From contig NZ_CP051154.1 in the NCBI RefSeq assembly GCF_012317045.1, positions 2,666,001 through 2,730,000 on the forward strand: 64,000 nt of DNA. The letters run 5' to 3'. Both the position numbers and the translations under genes were made by a program. Source of the DNA: Leifsonia sp. PS1209 (GTDB lineage Bacteria > Actinomycetota > Actinomycetes > Actinomycetales > Microbacteriaceae). The notes beneath the pieces were generated by a model, which had not been told where the DNA came from, did not search any database, and was given only the letters and a program-made list of their open reading frames with translations. Every line of letters begins with the position of its first letter. The stretch's first letter is position 1. Below, piece after piece: positions 17,511 through 26,855 of this stretch.

Positions 17511-18580
17511 AGGCTCACCAGCTTGCGACGGCGCACCAGCGCGATGAACACGGGGGCACCGACGAACGCCGTGACGACGCCCACCTGCAGCTCGCCCGGC
17601 CACGCGACGAGCCGGCCGATCACATCGCAGGCGATGAGCATCGTCGGGGCGATCACGGCGGAGAACGCGAGGATCCAGCGGTAGTCGGCCCCGACCACCC
17701 AGCGGGCCACGTGCGGGATCACCAGGCCGACGAACGCGATCGGCCCGACGGCCGCCGTGGCGGAGCCGCAGAGCAGCACGACGGCGACGGCCGAGAAGCC
17801 CCTGGACAGCCCGACGCGCTGGCCGAGACCGCGGGCGACGTCGTCGCCGAGCGCGAGCCCGTTGAGCGCGCGGCCCAGGGCGAGCGCGATGACGGCTCCG
17901 ATCACGATGGTCGGCAGCACCTGCCAGAACACGCCGAAGTTGCGGCCGGCGAGCGAGCCGACCTGCCAGAACCGCAGCGCATCGAGCGACACCCTGCTGG
18001 TGAGGAGCACCGCGGTGATGAGCGACCCGAGCGCTGCGGAGACCGCCGCCCCCGCGAGGGCGAGCTTGATCGGGGTCGCCCCCTCCCGTCCGGCGGACGC
18101 CACCGCGTAGACGACCACCGAGGCGAGCGCCGCCCCGGCGAAGGCGAACCACAGGTAGCCGCCGGGCGTCGTGATCCCGAACACGGCGATGGCGACCACG
18201 ACCGCGAGCGACGCGCCGAAGTTGACCCCCAGGATGCCCGGGTCGGCCAGCGGGTTGCGGGACAGCCCCTGCATCACCGTTCCCGCTAGCCCGAGCGCGA
18301 GTCCGGCGCCCAGCCCGAGCAGGGTGCGCGGCAGCCTGCTGTCCACCACGATCAGCGACGCCTCATCGGACTTCCGGTAGTGCAGGAGGGCGTTGAACAC
18401 CGAGGCGGGATTGATCGGGTTGGAGCCGAGCATCAGGCTCAGGATGCACACCACCAGCAGGGCGACGACCGCCGCGCCGAACCCGTATGCCAGCCGACGC
18501 CGCCGGCGGGCAGTGGATGTGCGCCCCTGGTGCGCGATCCCCTGCCCGCCGTCCGCCGTCGCTGTGACGCTCCTGGCCAT
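17507..18580 (-). CDS. Iron-siderophore ABC importer permease (FecCD family), first permease
   Basis: The 357-residue protein has an Arg-rich cytosolic N-terminus and about ten helices. Family motifs are [46 protein letters not shown] and [19 protein letters not shown]. It lies nine bases after the binding-protein gene and overlaps the second permease gene by four bases. Two similar but distinct permeases are usual in this importer class, where they form a heterodimer. Confidence 0.92.
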   Translation of the reverse strand: MARSVTATADGGQGIAHQGRTSTARRRRRLAYGFGAAVVALLVVCILSLMLGSNPINPASVFNALLHYRKSDEASLIVVDSRLPRTLLGLGAGLALGLAGTVMQGLSRNPLADPGILGVNFGASLAVVVAIAVFGITTPGGYLWFAFAGAALASVVVYAVASAGREGATPIKLALAGAAVSAALGSLITAVLLTSRVSLDALRFWQVGSLAGRNFGVFWQVLPTIVIGAVIALALGRALNGLALGDDVARGLGQRVGLSRGFSAVAVVLLCGSATAAVGPIAFVGLVIPHVARWVVGADYRWILAFSAVIAPTMLIACDVIGRLVAWPGELQVGVVTAFVGAPVFIALVRRRKLVSL

Positions 18581-18589
18581 CCGCCTGTG

Positions 18590-19642
18590 CTACTTGACCT
18601 TCTCGGCGGCTGCCGCGAGCTCCGGGACGTAGCGGTCGAGCATCCACGGGATGCTCAGCACGCTGGGCGCGCTCGACGCCATCACGAACGACTCGCCGAC
18701 GATCGGCGCGAAGCGGCCTTCCTTGACGGCGGGCATGGCGGCGACCAGCGGCTCGGCCGTGAAGGTGTCGACGGCGGACTGCTTGTCGAAGTACATCACC
18801 AGCAGGTCGGTGTCGATTTTGGAGAGGTTCTCGTAGCTGACCTGGAAGAAGAAGCTGTCCGGGTCCTTCTTCGTGTCGAGCGCGTCGATGCTGGCCGAGT
18901 TCTTCAGGCCGAGCTCGTTGAGCAGCAGCACGCGCGAGTCCGTCGCCTTGTAGACGTTGATCACGCCCGGCTCGTTGGCGGCGGCGTAGACGAACGTCTT
19001 GTCCTTCAGCACCGGGTACTTCGCGGCGAGCTTCGCCACGTCGTCCTCGGTCTTGGTCTTCAGCGCCGTCGCCTCCGCGGACAGGCCGAGCGCCTTGCCG
19101 ACGATGTCGGTCTGGTCCTGCCAGCTGGTGCCCCACGGCACCTTCGGGTAGGCGACCACCGGGGCGATCTTGCTGAGCTTCGCGTACTCGTCCTTGGTGA
19201 GGCCGGAGAGCGGGGCGAGGATCACGTCCGGCTTCGCCTTCACGTACTCCTCGAACGGCACCTCGCCGGTGTCGACGCCCGCGATGAGCTGCGGCGTCTT
19301 CGCCTTGAGCTCCTTCAGTTTGTCGGCCACCCAGGGCAGCACGCCGTCCGCGTTGCCGCCGTAGGTCATCTTCGGCATGGCGACCGGAACGACGCCGAGG
19401 GCGAGCGCCACGTCGGCCGCTCCCCAGCCCCAGACGGCGACCCGCTCCGGCTTCTTCTCGATGGTGACGGGGCCGAGCGCGCTCTTGATCGTGACCGGGA
19501 AGGCACCGGATGCGCTGGTCGAGCTGCTCTCGTCGCCGGGCGTGCCGGCGCTGCAGCCGGTGAGGATGAGGGCGGCGGTCGCGACGATCGCCGATGCGAT
19601 CACAGCGACACGCGACCGGCGGCGTGGAACGGACTCGAACAT
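18590..19642 (-). CDS. Iron-siderophore-binding lipoprotein (FecB/FepB type)
   Basis: The 350-residue protein has a lipoprotein signal with lipobox ILTGC (acylated Cys30), a short Ser/Thr linker, then a class III periplasmic-binding fold: PERVAVWGWGAADVALALGVVPVA, AKPDVILAPLSGLTKDEYAKLSKIAPVV, and a long central helix typical of cluster III binding proteins. It is anchored outside the membrane and delivers the ferric complex to the FecCD permeases. GAAGGAG lies before the ATG, and a 17/19 DtxR/IdeR box lies 28 bases before it, so it heads an iron-repressed operon. Confidence 0.94.
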   Translation of the reverse strand: MFESVPRRRSRVAVIASAIVATAALILTGCSAGTPGDESSSTSASGAFPVTIKSALGPVTIEKKPERVAVWGWGAADVALALGVVPVAMPKMTYGGNADGVLPWVADKLKELKAKTPQLIAGVDTGEVPFEEYVKAKPDVILAPLSGLTKDEYAKLSKIAPVVAYPKVPWGTSWQDQTDIVGKALGLSAEATALKTKTEDDVAKLAAKYPVLKDKTFVYAAANEPGVINVYKATDSRVLLLNELGLKNSASIDALDTKKDPDSFFFQVSYENLSKIDTDLLVMYFDKQSAVDTFTAEPLVAAMPAVKEGRFAPIVGESFVMASSAPSVLSIPWMLDRYVPELAAAAEKVK

Positions 19643-19669
19643 GCTTCTCCTTCGAGACGACTAGGGGGT

Positions 19670-19688
19670 TTAGGCAAGCCTAACCTAA
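19670..19688 (-). promoter_or_regulatory. DtxR/IdeR iron box
   Basis: On the minus strand the sequence is TTAGGTTAGGCTTGCCTAA, matching 17 of 19 positions of the actinobacterial consensus TTAGGTTAGGCTAACCTAA. It lies just ahead of the siderophore-binding-protein gene, so iron-loaded repressor would block this importer when iron is sufficient. It also lies just past the mazG stop on the same strand. Confidence 0.88.
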
Positions 19689-19706
19689 CCGTCTCGCGGG
19701 TGCCAC

Positions 19707-20435
19707 TCAGTCGGTGGATGCGGTGGGCAGGCCGATGATTCCGGCGTCCGCCGCATCCTGCTCCTGTTCGCGGATCTCCGACTGCAGGTCGCGCAGCGTC
19801 GAACGGAGGGCGCGCTCCGCATCCAGCCCCTGCGCCTTGGCCGACGCGACGATGGCCAGCAGCAGCGGACCCAGCTCGTCCTCCGACTCGACCTGCACTC
19901 CCCCGGCCTCGCGCAGATCCAGCAGCCCCACCTTCTCCGCGCGGCCGAGCAGCTTGTCGGCGAGCGCCAGCGACGGCATTCCCTGCGGGATGCCGTCGAG
20001 CACGCTGGTGCGCGACGGCTTCTCCCGCTTCTTGAGGTCGTCCCAGAACTCGACGACGTCGTCCGCGGTCTCCGCCGTGCGGTCTCCACCGAACACGTGC
20101 GGGTGCCTGCCGACCATCTTCGCGGTCATCTGTGCGGCCACATCCTGGATGTCGAAGTCCTCGCCGGGCGTGTGCGCGGCGATGTCGGCGTGGAACAGCA
20201 CCTGGTAGAGCACGTCGCCGAGCTCCTCGATCAGGTCGTCCCTGTTGCCGGTCTCGATCGCCTCGACCAGCTCGTACGTCTCCTCGATCAGGTACTGCAC
20301 GAGCGACTCGTGCGTCTGGTCGGCGTCCCACGGGCATCCACCCGGGCCGCGCAACCGCTCCATCACGGCCACCAGCTCGTCCAGCTTGGTCGCCTGCCCG
20401 GACGCGGGAGCGGAAGAGAAGCTCAGCTCGGTCAT
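19707..20435 (-). CDS. mazG: MazG nucleoside triphosphate pyrophosphohydrolase
   Basis: The 242-residue protein has the MazG signature GCPWDADQTHESL, then the metal-binding EETYE (51-55) and EELGD (70-74). A second helical module with DGIPQGMPSLALADKLLGRA follows. MazG splits NTPs to NMP and pyrophosphate, cleaning non-canonical nucleotides or lowering ppGpp-linked signals. A GAGGAAGG site lies upstream of the ATG at 20435; the much longer open frame upstream is antisense to nhaA and not real. It follows mfd on the same strand, an arrangement frequent in actinobacteria, here with nhaA between them. Confidence 0.93.
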   Translation of the reverse strand: MTELSFSSAPASGQATKLDELVAVMERLRGPGGCPWDADQTHESLVQYLIEETYELVEAIETGNRDDLIEELGDVLYQVLFHADIAAHTPGEDFDIQDVAAQMTAKMVGRHPHVFGGDRTAETADDVVEFWDDLKKREKPSRTSVLDGIPQGMPSLALADKLLGRAEKVGLLDLREAGGVQVESEDELGPLLLAIVASAKAQGLDAERALRSTLRDLQSEIREQEQDAADAGIIGLPTASTD

Positions 20436-20540
20436 CGTGGATGCCTTCCTCGATCGCGGGCGTGCGACTGCGTGCCCTCCTCCATCCTCCCCCATCCTCC
20501 GGGCTCCGGCGCCTGCCGCCCGGTAGACTGGGCGACTGGT

Positions 20541-20630
20541 GTGCCGGGAAGTCTGGTCGGCGGGTGGCGCGAGCGCGCCGCTCCCGCATCCGACCGCGCT
20601 GCGAAGACAGCGCGAGATGGGCGAGACCGT
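20541..20630 (+). promoter_or_regulatory. Structured leader of nhaA, candidate nhaA-I (Li+/Na+-linked) riboswitch
   Basis: Between 20541 and the nhaA start the RNA can form nested helices: GGTCGG (20555-20560) with CCGACC (20590-20595), enclosing GGCGC-GAGC-GCGCC (20566-20579). A second hairpin, GCGCTG (20596-20601) with CAGCGC (20608-20613), follows directly, 17 bases before the ATG. GTGCCGGGAAGTCTGGTCGG looks like a conserved ligand-core strand. Position and shape fit the nhaA-I class described upstream of actinobacterial nhaA, but I recognise it from memory, not from a covariance model. No classical ribosome site is obvious. Confidence 0.5.
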
Positions 20631-21800
20631 ATGAGCATCATCCGATCCGAGCGAACAGCCGCTGGACTCCTGCTGGGCGCCGCGGCGCTGGGCCTCCTGC
20701 TCGCGAACACCGCGGCAGGTCCTGCACTCCTCGACCTGCAGCACGCCTCCATCGGCATCGGCGGGCTCCGGATGAGCGTCGGCCACTGGATCAGCGACGG
20801 CCTGCTGGCGATCTTCTTCTTCATCGTCGCCGTCGAGTTGAAGCACGAGCTGGTGGCCGGCGAGCTGAACAGCGTGAAGAAGGCCGTGCATCCCGCCATC
20901 GCCGCGGTCGCCGGGGTGATCGTGCCCGCCGGGATCTACCTCGCGTTCACCGCGGGCAGCGGCCTCGAACAGGGCTGGCCCATCCCGACCGCCACCGACA
21001 TCGCCTTCGCGCTCGGGGTGCTCGCCGTGTTCGGTCGCGGCCTGCCCAACCGGCTGCGGGTGTTCCTGCTCGCGCTGGCCGTGCTGGACGACCTCATCGC
21101 CATCGTGATCATCGCGGTGTTCTTCACCACGGACCCGAACCTCGTCGAACTCGTCCTGGCCGCGGTCGCCGTCGCCGCGTTCGGCCTGCTCAGCCGCCTG
21201 CTGAAAGGCCGGATGCGCGTGCCGGTCGGCGTGCTGATGGTCCTCGTCGCCTGCCTGGCCTGGTGGCTCGTCTGGGACTCCGGCGTGCACGCCACGATCG
21301 CCGGTGTGGCGCTCGGCCTGGTGATGGCGCGGCGACCGGCCGGACGAGTGACGCACGCCATCGAACCGTGGTCGAACGGCCTCATCCTGCCGCTGTTCGC
21401 GTTCTCGGCCGCCCTGGTCGCGATCCCGCAGGTGTCGCCGTCGCAACTGCAGCCCGCGTTCTGGGGCATCCTGGTCGCCCTCCCGGTCGGCAAGGTCATC
21501 GGCATCACGCTCGGCGGCTGGCTGGGCTCGTTCACCCGCAGCAAGGCCGAGCGCGCCAAGATCCCGCTGTTCGGCCTGGTGACCATCGGCGTGCTCGGCG
21601 GCATCGGCTTCACCGTGTCGCTCCTGATGAACGAACTGGCGTTCGCCGGCGACGAGCTGGTCAGGGCGGAGGGCACGCTCGCCGTCCTCCTGGGCTCGGC
21701 GGTCTCCATCGTCGCCGCCGGCTTCTGCGTCACCGTGCTCGCGCGCCGCTACCGCGCGCAGCACCCGCACCAGCAGCCGCAGCCGAGCCGGCAGCCCTGA
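20631..21800 (+). CDS. nhaA: Na+/H+ antiporter NhaA
   Basis: The 389-residue protein has the NhaA fold with about twelve helices. The ion-binding pair Asp153-Asp154 (LAVLDDLIAI) and Asp123 in PIPTATDIAFALGVLAVFG are present, as are FFFIVAVELKHELVAGEL and GGIGFTVSLLMNELAF near the end. It exports Na+ or Li+ in exchange for protons and protects at high salt or pH. The ATG at 20631 directly follows the two leader hairpins. The product ends in a Gln/Pro-rich tail, and the gene converges with mfd ten bases later. Confidence 0.96.
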   Translation: MSIIRSERTAAGLLLGAAALGLLLANTAAGPALLDLQHASIGIGGLRMSVGHWISDGLLAIFFFIVAVELKHELVAGELNSVKKAVHPAIAAVAGVIVPAGIYLAFTAGSGLEQGWPIPTATDIAFALGVLAVFGRGLPNRLRVFLLALAVLDDLIAIVIIAVFFTTDPNLVELVLAAVAVAAFGLLSRLLKGRMRVPVGVLMVLVACLAWWLVWDSGVHATIAGVALGLVMARRPAGRVTHAIEPWSNGLILPLFAFSAALVAIPQVSPSQLQPAFWGILVALPVGKVIGITLGGWLGSFTRSKAERAKIPLFGLVTIGVLGGIGFTVSLLMNELAFAGDELVRAEGTLAVLLGSAVSIVAAGFCVTVLARRYRAQHPHQQPQPSRQP

Positions 21801-21810
21801 GCGACCGGGC

Positions 21811-24800
21811 TCAGGACGCCGCCTCTGCGACCGGCTCCGGCACGGGGAAGAGCGCGCCGAGCAGCGTCGCCACCCAGGAGATCAGGTCGGCGTCGTCGAG
21901 CGGCTCGCCGTTGATGCGCGGCATCGGCACCGTGACCACCTTGGGCGCGGCGTGGTACTTGGCGCCCGGGTACATGCGCTGCAACCGCACCTGCAGCGAG
22001 TCCGGCAGGATCGCCGGGGCCAGCCGCAGGTTGGAGCCCATCGCGACCACCTCGCCGAGGCCGGCCCGCTGGGCGGCACGCCGCAGCCGGGACACCGCGA
22101 TGAGGTTCGAGACCGCGAGCGGCGGCTCGCCGTAGCGGTCGGTCAGCTCCTCGATCACCTGGTCGATCTGGTCGTCCTTCGCCGCGGGCGAGCTGGCCGT
22201 CGACAGCTTCTGGTACGCCTCCAGCCGCAGGCGCTCGCTGTCCACGTACTCCTCCGGGATGTGCGCATCCACCGGCAGCTCCAGCCGCAGCTCGGTCTGC
22301 CCCTCCGCGACCTCGCCGCGGAACGTGCTCACCGCCTCGCCGATCATGCGCAGGTAGAGGTCGAAGCCGACACCGGCGATGTGACCGGACTGCTCGCCGC
22401 CGAGCAGGTTGCCCGCTCCGCGGATCTCCAGGTCTTTCAGCGCCACCTGCATCCCGCTGCCGAGATCGTTGTTGGCGGCGATGGTCGAGAGCCTGTCGTG
22501 TGCCGTCTCGCTGAGCGGTTTGTTCTCGTCCCAGAGGAAGTACGCGTACGCGCGCTCGCGGCCACGGCCGACGCGGCCGCGCAGCTGGTGCAGCTGGCTC
22601 AGGCCGTACTTGTCGGCGCGGTCGATGATGATCGTGTTCGCGTTGGCGATGTCGAGGCCTGTCTCGATGATCGTGGTCGACACGAGCACGTCGAACTTGC
22701 GCTCCCAGAAGTCGACGACCACCTGTTCGAGCGCCCGCTCGTTCATCTTGCCGTGCGCCACCGCGATGCGCGCCTCCGGCACCAGCTCGGCCAGCTTCGC
22801 TGCCTGGCTGGTGATGCTGCCGACCCGGTTGTGCACGAAGAACACCTGGCCCTCGCGCAGCAGCTCGCGCCGGATGGCCGCGGCCACCTGCTTGTCCGAG
22901 TACGGCCCGACGAAGGTCAGGATGGGGTGCCTGTCCTCCGGAGGGGTGGCCAGCGTCGACATCTCCCTGATGCCGGTGACCGCCATCTCCAGCGTGCGCG
23001 GGATGGGCGTCGCGCTCATCGCCAGGATGTCCACGTTGGTCTTGAGCTTCTTCAGCGCGTCCTTGTGCTCGACGCCGAACCGCTGCTCCTCGTCGATGAT
23101 GACGAGGCCGAGGTCTTTGAGCACGATGTTGTCGGCGAGGAGCCTGTGGGTGCCGATGACCACATCCACGGTGCCGTCCGCCATGCCGTCGATCGTCTCC
23201 TTCGCCTCCTTGTCGGTCTGGAACCGGCTGAGGGCGCGCAGGTGGATGGGGAACCCGGCGAAGCGCTCCTGGAACGTCTCGAAGTGCTGCTTCACGAGCA
23301 GCGTGGTCGGCACGAGCATCACGACCTGCTTGCCGTCCTGCACCGCCTTGAACGCCGCACGCACCGCGATCTCGGTCTTGCCGAAGCCGACATCGCCCGA
23401 GATGAGCCTGTCCATCGGGATAGGCCGCTCCATGTCGGCCTTCACCTCGTCGATGGTCTGCAGCTGGTCGTGGGTCTCCGCGAACGGGAACGCTTCCTCC
23501 AGCTCGCGCTGCCACGGGGTGTCCGGCCCGAACGCGTGGCCCTTGCTCGCCATCCGCGCGGAGTACAGCTTGACCAGCTCGACCGCGATGTCGCGGACAG
23601 CCTTGCGGGCGCGGCCCTTCGCCGCCGACCAGTCGCTTCCGCCCATCTTGCTGAGCGCGGGAGCCTCACCGCCCACATACCGGGTCAGCAGATCCAGCTG
23701 ATCGGTGGGCACGAAGAGTTTGTCGCCCGGGTACCCGCGCTTCGACGGCGCGTACTCGAGCACGAGGTATTCGCGCTTGGACTTGACCGCGTTGCGGCCG
23801 CCGCTCGACACCTCGCGCTGGGTCAGCTCGACGAACCGGCCGATGCCGTGGGTCTGGTGCACGACGTAGTCGCCCGGCTTCAGCGCCAGAGGGTCGACCA
23901 CGTTCTTGCGCCGCGTGGCGAGCTTCTTCACCTGGCGGGAGTCGTAGCCGACCGTCCTGCCGTAGAACTCGCTCTCGCTGAGCAGCGCCAGCTTGGTCTC
24001 GCCGACCTCGAAGCCGTGCTCGACCGTCGCCCGCAGCAGATAGGCGATGCCGGGCTCAGGATCGGCGGGGAACTCCTCGACGTGCCGGGCGGGCAGCTCG
24101 GCCTCCGACAGCACGTCGGCCGCGCGCTCCACGAGCCCGGCGCCCTCCGCGACGATGGCGACGGTCCAGCCGTCCTTCAACCTGGCCCCGATGTGCTCGA
24201 TGGCGCCGGTGACGTTGCCCTGGAAGCTCGGGACGGCCTCCGCCGCGATCCGCAGCTGCAGGTGCTCCTCGATCTCGCGCTCCTCCGGCAGAGGTAGTCG
24301 ATCGAGACCGGCGTCGGTCTGGAACCCGCTCATCGTCCACCAGGGGTGGTTCGGCGCCTTCTCTCCCGGCTTGCTGAACGTGACGGAGTCGCGCAGCTTC
24401 TGCAGGGTGAGGAAGTCTCCAGCGGCCAGGTCGATCGGGGCGGCGGCGCCGACGGTGGCGGCGCTCCACGCCGCCGACAGGAACTCGCGGTTGGTCTCGG
24501 CCAGGCTGACGGCACGGCTCGCGACGCGCTCCGGCGAGAGCACGGCGACGGCCGCGCCATCCGGAAGGTAGTGCGTGAGCGGCACGAGTCGGTCGACGAG
24601 CGCCGGCGCGAGCGACTCCATGCCCTCGACCGGGATGCCCTCGCCGATCTTGGCGAGCATCGCCGACATGCTCGGGAACTCGTGCTCCATCTCCCTGGCA
24701 CGCTGGCGCACGGACTCGCTCAGCAGCAGCTCGCGGCTGGGCGGCAGCGAGACGGACGCGATGGGCTCGGGCAGCGAGCGCTGGTCGGCCACGGAGAACG

Positions 24801-25443
24801 CGCGGATCTGGTCCACCTCGTCCCCGAAGAAGTCGACGCGGTACGGGTGGTCGCCGTTCGGCGGGAAGACGTCCAGGATGCCGCCGCGCACGGCGAACTC
24901 GCCGCGGCGGGTGACCATGTCGACGCGAGCGTACGCCAGGTCGACCAGCTGCATCGCGAGGCCGGACAAGTCGAAGCCCCGTGCGCCGGTCGCCAGGTCG
25001 ACGGCCGCGTAGTCGGTGAGGTTGTCCGCGAGCGGCTGCAGGGCGGCGCGCACGGAGGCGACCAGGACGATCGGCCGCGACCGGTCCCCCGCATCCCAGT
25101 CGGCGAGGCGGCGGAGGGCGGTGAGCCGCTTGCCCACGATCTCGGCGCTCGGGCTGAGACGCTCGTGCGGCAGGGTCTCCCAGGCCGGGAACTCGACGAT
25201 CTCCGCATCCGGCATCACACAGCCGAGCGCACCGCGGACGGACTCGGACTCGCGCCCGGTGGCGGTGATCACGAGCAGGGCCTGGGATGCGCCTGCGGCA
25301 GCTCTGCGCTGCATCAACCCGGCCAGCAGCGGTGCCCGCAACCCGTCGGTGAGAGAGAAGTCGGCGTCACGGGCCGCGCAGGCCAGGGCGTCATCGAACG
25401 TGGAGGCGCGCGAAAGCGCTGCGATCAAGCCCTGCAGTATCAC
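21811..25443 (-). CDS. mfd: Transcription-repair coupling factor Mfd
   Basis: The 1,210-residue protein pushes stalled RNA polymerase off damaged DNA and recruits UvrA. Order of domains: UvrB-like module with FPAWETLPHERLSP and GGILDVFPP (about 1-450), RNA-polymerase-interacting domain with KPGDYVVHQTHGIGRF (about 510-590), RecG-like helicase with GDVGFGKTEIAVRAAFKAV, IIDEEQRFGV and MSATPIPRTL, and the C-terminal TRCF domain. GTG at 25443 is chosen because TAGACT (25451-25456) lies seven bases upstream; the frame is open further but has no conserved residues. Length is normal. Confidence 0.97.
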   Translation of the reverse strand: MILQGLIAALSRASTFDDALACAARDADFSLTDGLRAPLLAGLMQRRAAAGASQALLVITATGRESESVRGALGCVMPDAEIVEFPAWETLPHERLSPSAEIVGKRLTALRRLADWDAGDRSRPIVLVASVRAALQPLADNLTDYAAVDLATGARGFDLSGLAMQLVDLAYARVDMVTRRGEFAVRGGILDVFPPNGDHPYRVDFFGDEVDQIRAFSVADQRSLPEPIASVSLPPSRELLLSESVRQRAREMEHEFPSMSAMLAKIGEGIPVEGMESLAPALVDRLVPLTHYLPDGAAVAVLSPERVASRAVSLAETNREFLSAAWSAATVGAAAPIDLAAGDFLTLQKLRDSVTFSKPGEKAPNHPWWTMSGFQTDAGLDRLPLPEEREIEEHLQLRIAAEAVPSFQGNVTGAIEHIGARLKDGWTVAIVAEGAGLVERAADVLSEAELPARHVEEFPADPEPGIAYLLRATVEHGFEVGETKLALLSESEFYGRTVGYDSRQVKKLATRRKNVVDPLALKPGDYVVHQTHGIGRFVELTQREVSSGGRNAVKSKREYLVLEYAPSKRGYPGDKLFVPTDQLDLLTRYVGGEAPALSKMGGSDWSAAKGRARKAVRDIAVELVKLYSARMASKGHAFGPDTPWQRELEEAFPFAETHDQLQTIDEVKADMERPIPMDRLISGDVGFGKTEIAVRAAFKAVQDGKQVVMLVPTTLLVKQHFETFQERFAGFPIHLRALSRFQTDKEAKETIDGMADGTVDVVIGTHRLLADNIVLKDLGLVIIDEEQRFGVEHKDALKKLKTNVDILAMSATPIPRTLEMAVTGIREMSTLATPPEDRHPILTFVGPYSDKQVAAAIRRELLREGQVFFVHNRVGSITSQAAKLAELVPEARIAVAHGKMNERALEQVVVDFWERKFDVLVSTTIIETGLDIANANTIIIDRADKYGLSQLHQLRGRVGRGRERAYAYFLWDENKPLSETAHDRLSTIAANNDLGSGMQVALKDLEIRGAGNLLGGEQSGHIAGVGFDLYLRMIGEAVSTFRGEVAEGQTELRLELPVDAHIPEEYVDSERLRLEAYQKLSTASSPAAKDDQIDQVIEELTDRYGEPPLAVSNLIAVSRLRRAAQRAGLGEVVAMGSNLRLAPAILPDSLQVRLQRMYPGAKYHAAPKVVTVPMPRINGEPLDDADLISWVATLLGALFPVPEPVAEAAS

Positions 25444-25523
25444 TCGCCCAAGTCTACGGACTCCCGCCGACACTCGGGGCGGGATGCGCGGATCCGGCTG
25501 CTGGACCCAGCTGGACCCAGCCG

Positions 25524-26225
25524 CTAGACCCAGCCGTCGAGTGCCCGCATGAACCCCGCGTGGTCGTCGCGGTGCACGGTGTGACCGGCCCCGCGCACGG
25601 TGCGCACGACGAATCCGGCCTCGCCCAGCCGCTCGGCCGCCCGCGGGCTCACCAGTTGCGACCGCCCGGCCAGGACGACGAGCGACGGCACCTGCATCGT
25701 CACGGGCGCCCGCAGCGAACCGCGGCCCACCAGCACCGGCACCACGCCCTGGTCGAAGGCGCGCAGGGTCTCCAGCTCTATCGCCACGTCGAGCGGGTCC
25801 CAGCGCGGGTTGCGCTTCGCGATCCGCTCGGCGGTCGCGCTCGCCAGGGAGCGGAAGAACGCCGGGGCGAGCTTGCGCTGCCACCACGGCACGTTCGGCC
25901 CGAACGCCGGATCGACGTAGACGACCCGCTGCGGCTGCAGCTCCTCGACCGCGAGGCTCACGGTGAGGCCGCCGAGCGAGTGCCCGATGACCAGCTCGGG
26001 ATGCGCGGGAACGGTCTCGACCACATCCCGGGCGAGCAGCTCAGCCGTGTACTCGATGGCGCGGGGGCTTCTGCCGTGCCCACGGAGGTCGACGGCGACG
26101 ACGTGGTAGCCCAGCTCGGCGAGCGCCGGTCCGACCCTGCGCCAGTTGCGCGAGTCCGACATCGCCCCATGCACCAGGACGGCGTACCTGGTGCCGGTTC
26201 CCCACTCCCGGGTGAAGAGTTTCAT
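25524..26225 (-). CDS. Alpha/beta hydrolase
   Basis: The 233-residue protein has the hydrolase fold: oxyanion segment VLVHGAMSDSRNWRRVG, DLRGHGRSP, nucleophile Ser in VIGHSLGGLT, and base His in GAGHTVHRDDH. GHGRS and its length suggest a small esterase or lactonase type; the substrate is unknown. An ATG at 26246 is also in frame, but TATGGT at 26232-26237 lies exactly six bases before the ATG at 26225, so the shorter form (MKLFTREWGTG) is preferred. It stands alone after mfd on the same strand. Confidence 0.85.
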   Translation of the reverse strand: MKLFTREWGTGTRYAVLVHGAMSDSRNWRRVGPALAELGYHVVAVDLRGHGRSPRAIEYTAELLARDVVETVPAHPELVIGHSLGGLTVSLAVEELQPQRVVYVDPAFGPNVPWWQRKLAPAFFRSLASATAERIAKRNPRWDPLDVAIELETLRAFDQGVVPVLVGRGSLRAPVTMQVPSLVVLAGRSQLVSPRAAERLGEAGFVVRTVRGAGHTVHRDDHAGFMRALDGWV

Positions 26226-26375
26226 GACCGAACCATACGAGCCCATCCTGCGGATGGCATCCGGGTGCGCTGGGCGTCGGTGCAGTGGATGCTGAACGCC
26301 GGCCGTGCGCGCCCGCCCCGGGCGGCACGGCGCAGCGTTCCGCGTTCTCCGTTGCCGTGTTACTGCATCACGGCG

Positions 26376-26762
26376 TCACTTGGTCGACACGACGGTGAAG
26401 ACCACGACCGGCTTGCCATCGCGCTTCGTCAGTACGAGGGTCGCGTCTGTGCCGTCCTTCTTGTTGCGCAACGCATAGGTGCGCGCGACCTTCGACGAGC
26501 TCGTGCTGACCTCGCTGAACCCGTTGTCCCTGAGTTCGGTGACGGCCGCCTTCTGCCCCGCCGCGTCGGCGACGGTGAGCACGAAGGACCAGCTCCCCTT
26601 CGAGGAGACCGGGTCGTTCACCGTGCCATCGGCGACGCTGACCGTCGCCGGCAGACCCTTCGGCAGTCCGCGGTCCGCTTCGTCGGTCTGCGTGCATCCG
26701 CTCAACGCGATGGCCGCTCCCAGCACCCCCGCCACGACGATGGCGCGTACACGTTTCTTCAT
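26376..26762 (-). CDS. Small lipoprotein of unknown function
   Basis: The 128-residue product begins with MKKRVRAIVVAGVLGAAIALSGC, a lipoprotein signal with acylated Cys23. The mature part is short and rich in Lys, Ser, Thr and Val with an alternating pattern suggesting beta strands and one helix (AAVTELRDNGFSEV). I recognise no family. AAAGGAC lies six bases before the ATG. The sequence upstream is unusually AT-rich for this genome and includes a palindrome at 26782-26800. Confidence 0.7.
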   Translation of the reverse strand: MKKRVRAIVVAGVLGAAIALSGCTQTDEADRGLPKGLPATVSVADGTVNDPVSSKGSWSFVLTVADAAGQKAAVTELRDNGFSEVSTSSSKVARTYALRNKKDGTDATLVLTKRDGKPVVVFTVVSTK

Positions 26763-26781
26763 CCTTGTCCTTTCGTGGCGC

Positions 26782-26800
26782 GCGAATCTCAGCGATTCGC
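26782..26800. repeat. 19-base palindrome upstream of a lipoprotein gene
   Basis: GCGAATC and GATTCGC flank a five-base centre (26782-26800), 20 bases before the lipoprotein start codon on the minus strand. It could be an operator or a leader hairpin. The AT-rich run at 26811-26855 behind it may hold the promoter. Confidence 0.45.
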
Positions 26801-26855
26801 ACCCCCCGGAACATTACAAGAGATGACGAAGAATATCTATGCTTGCATTTTAATT

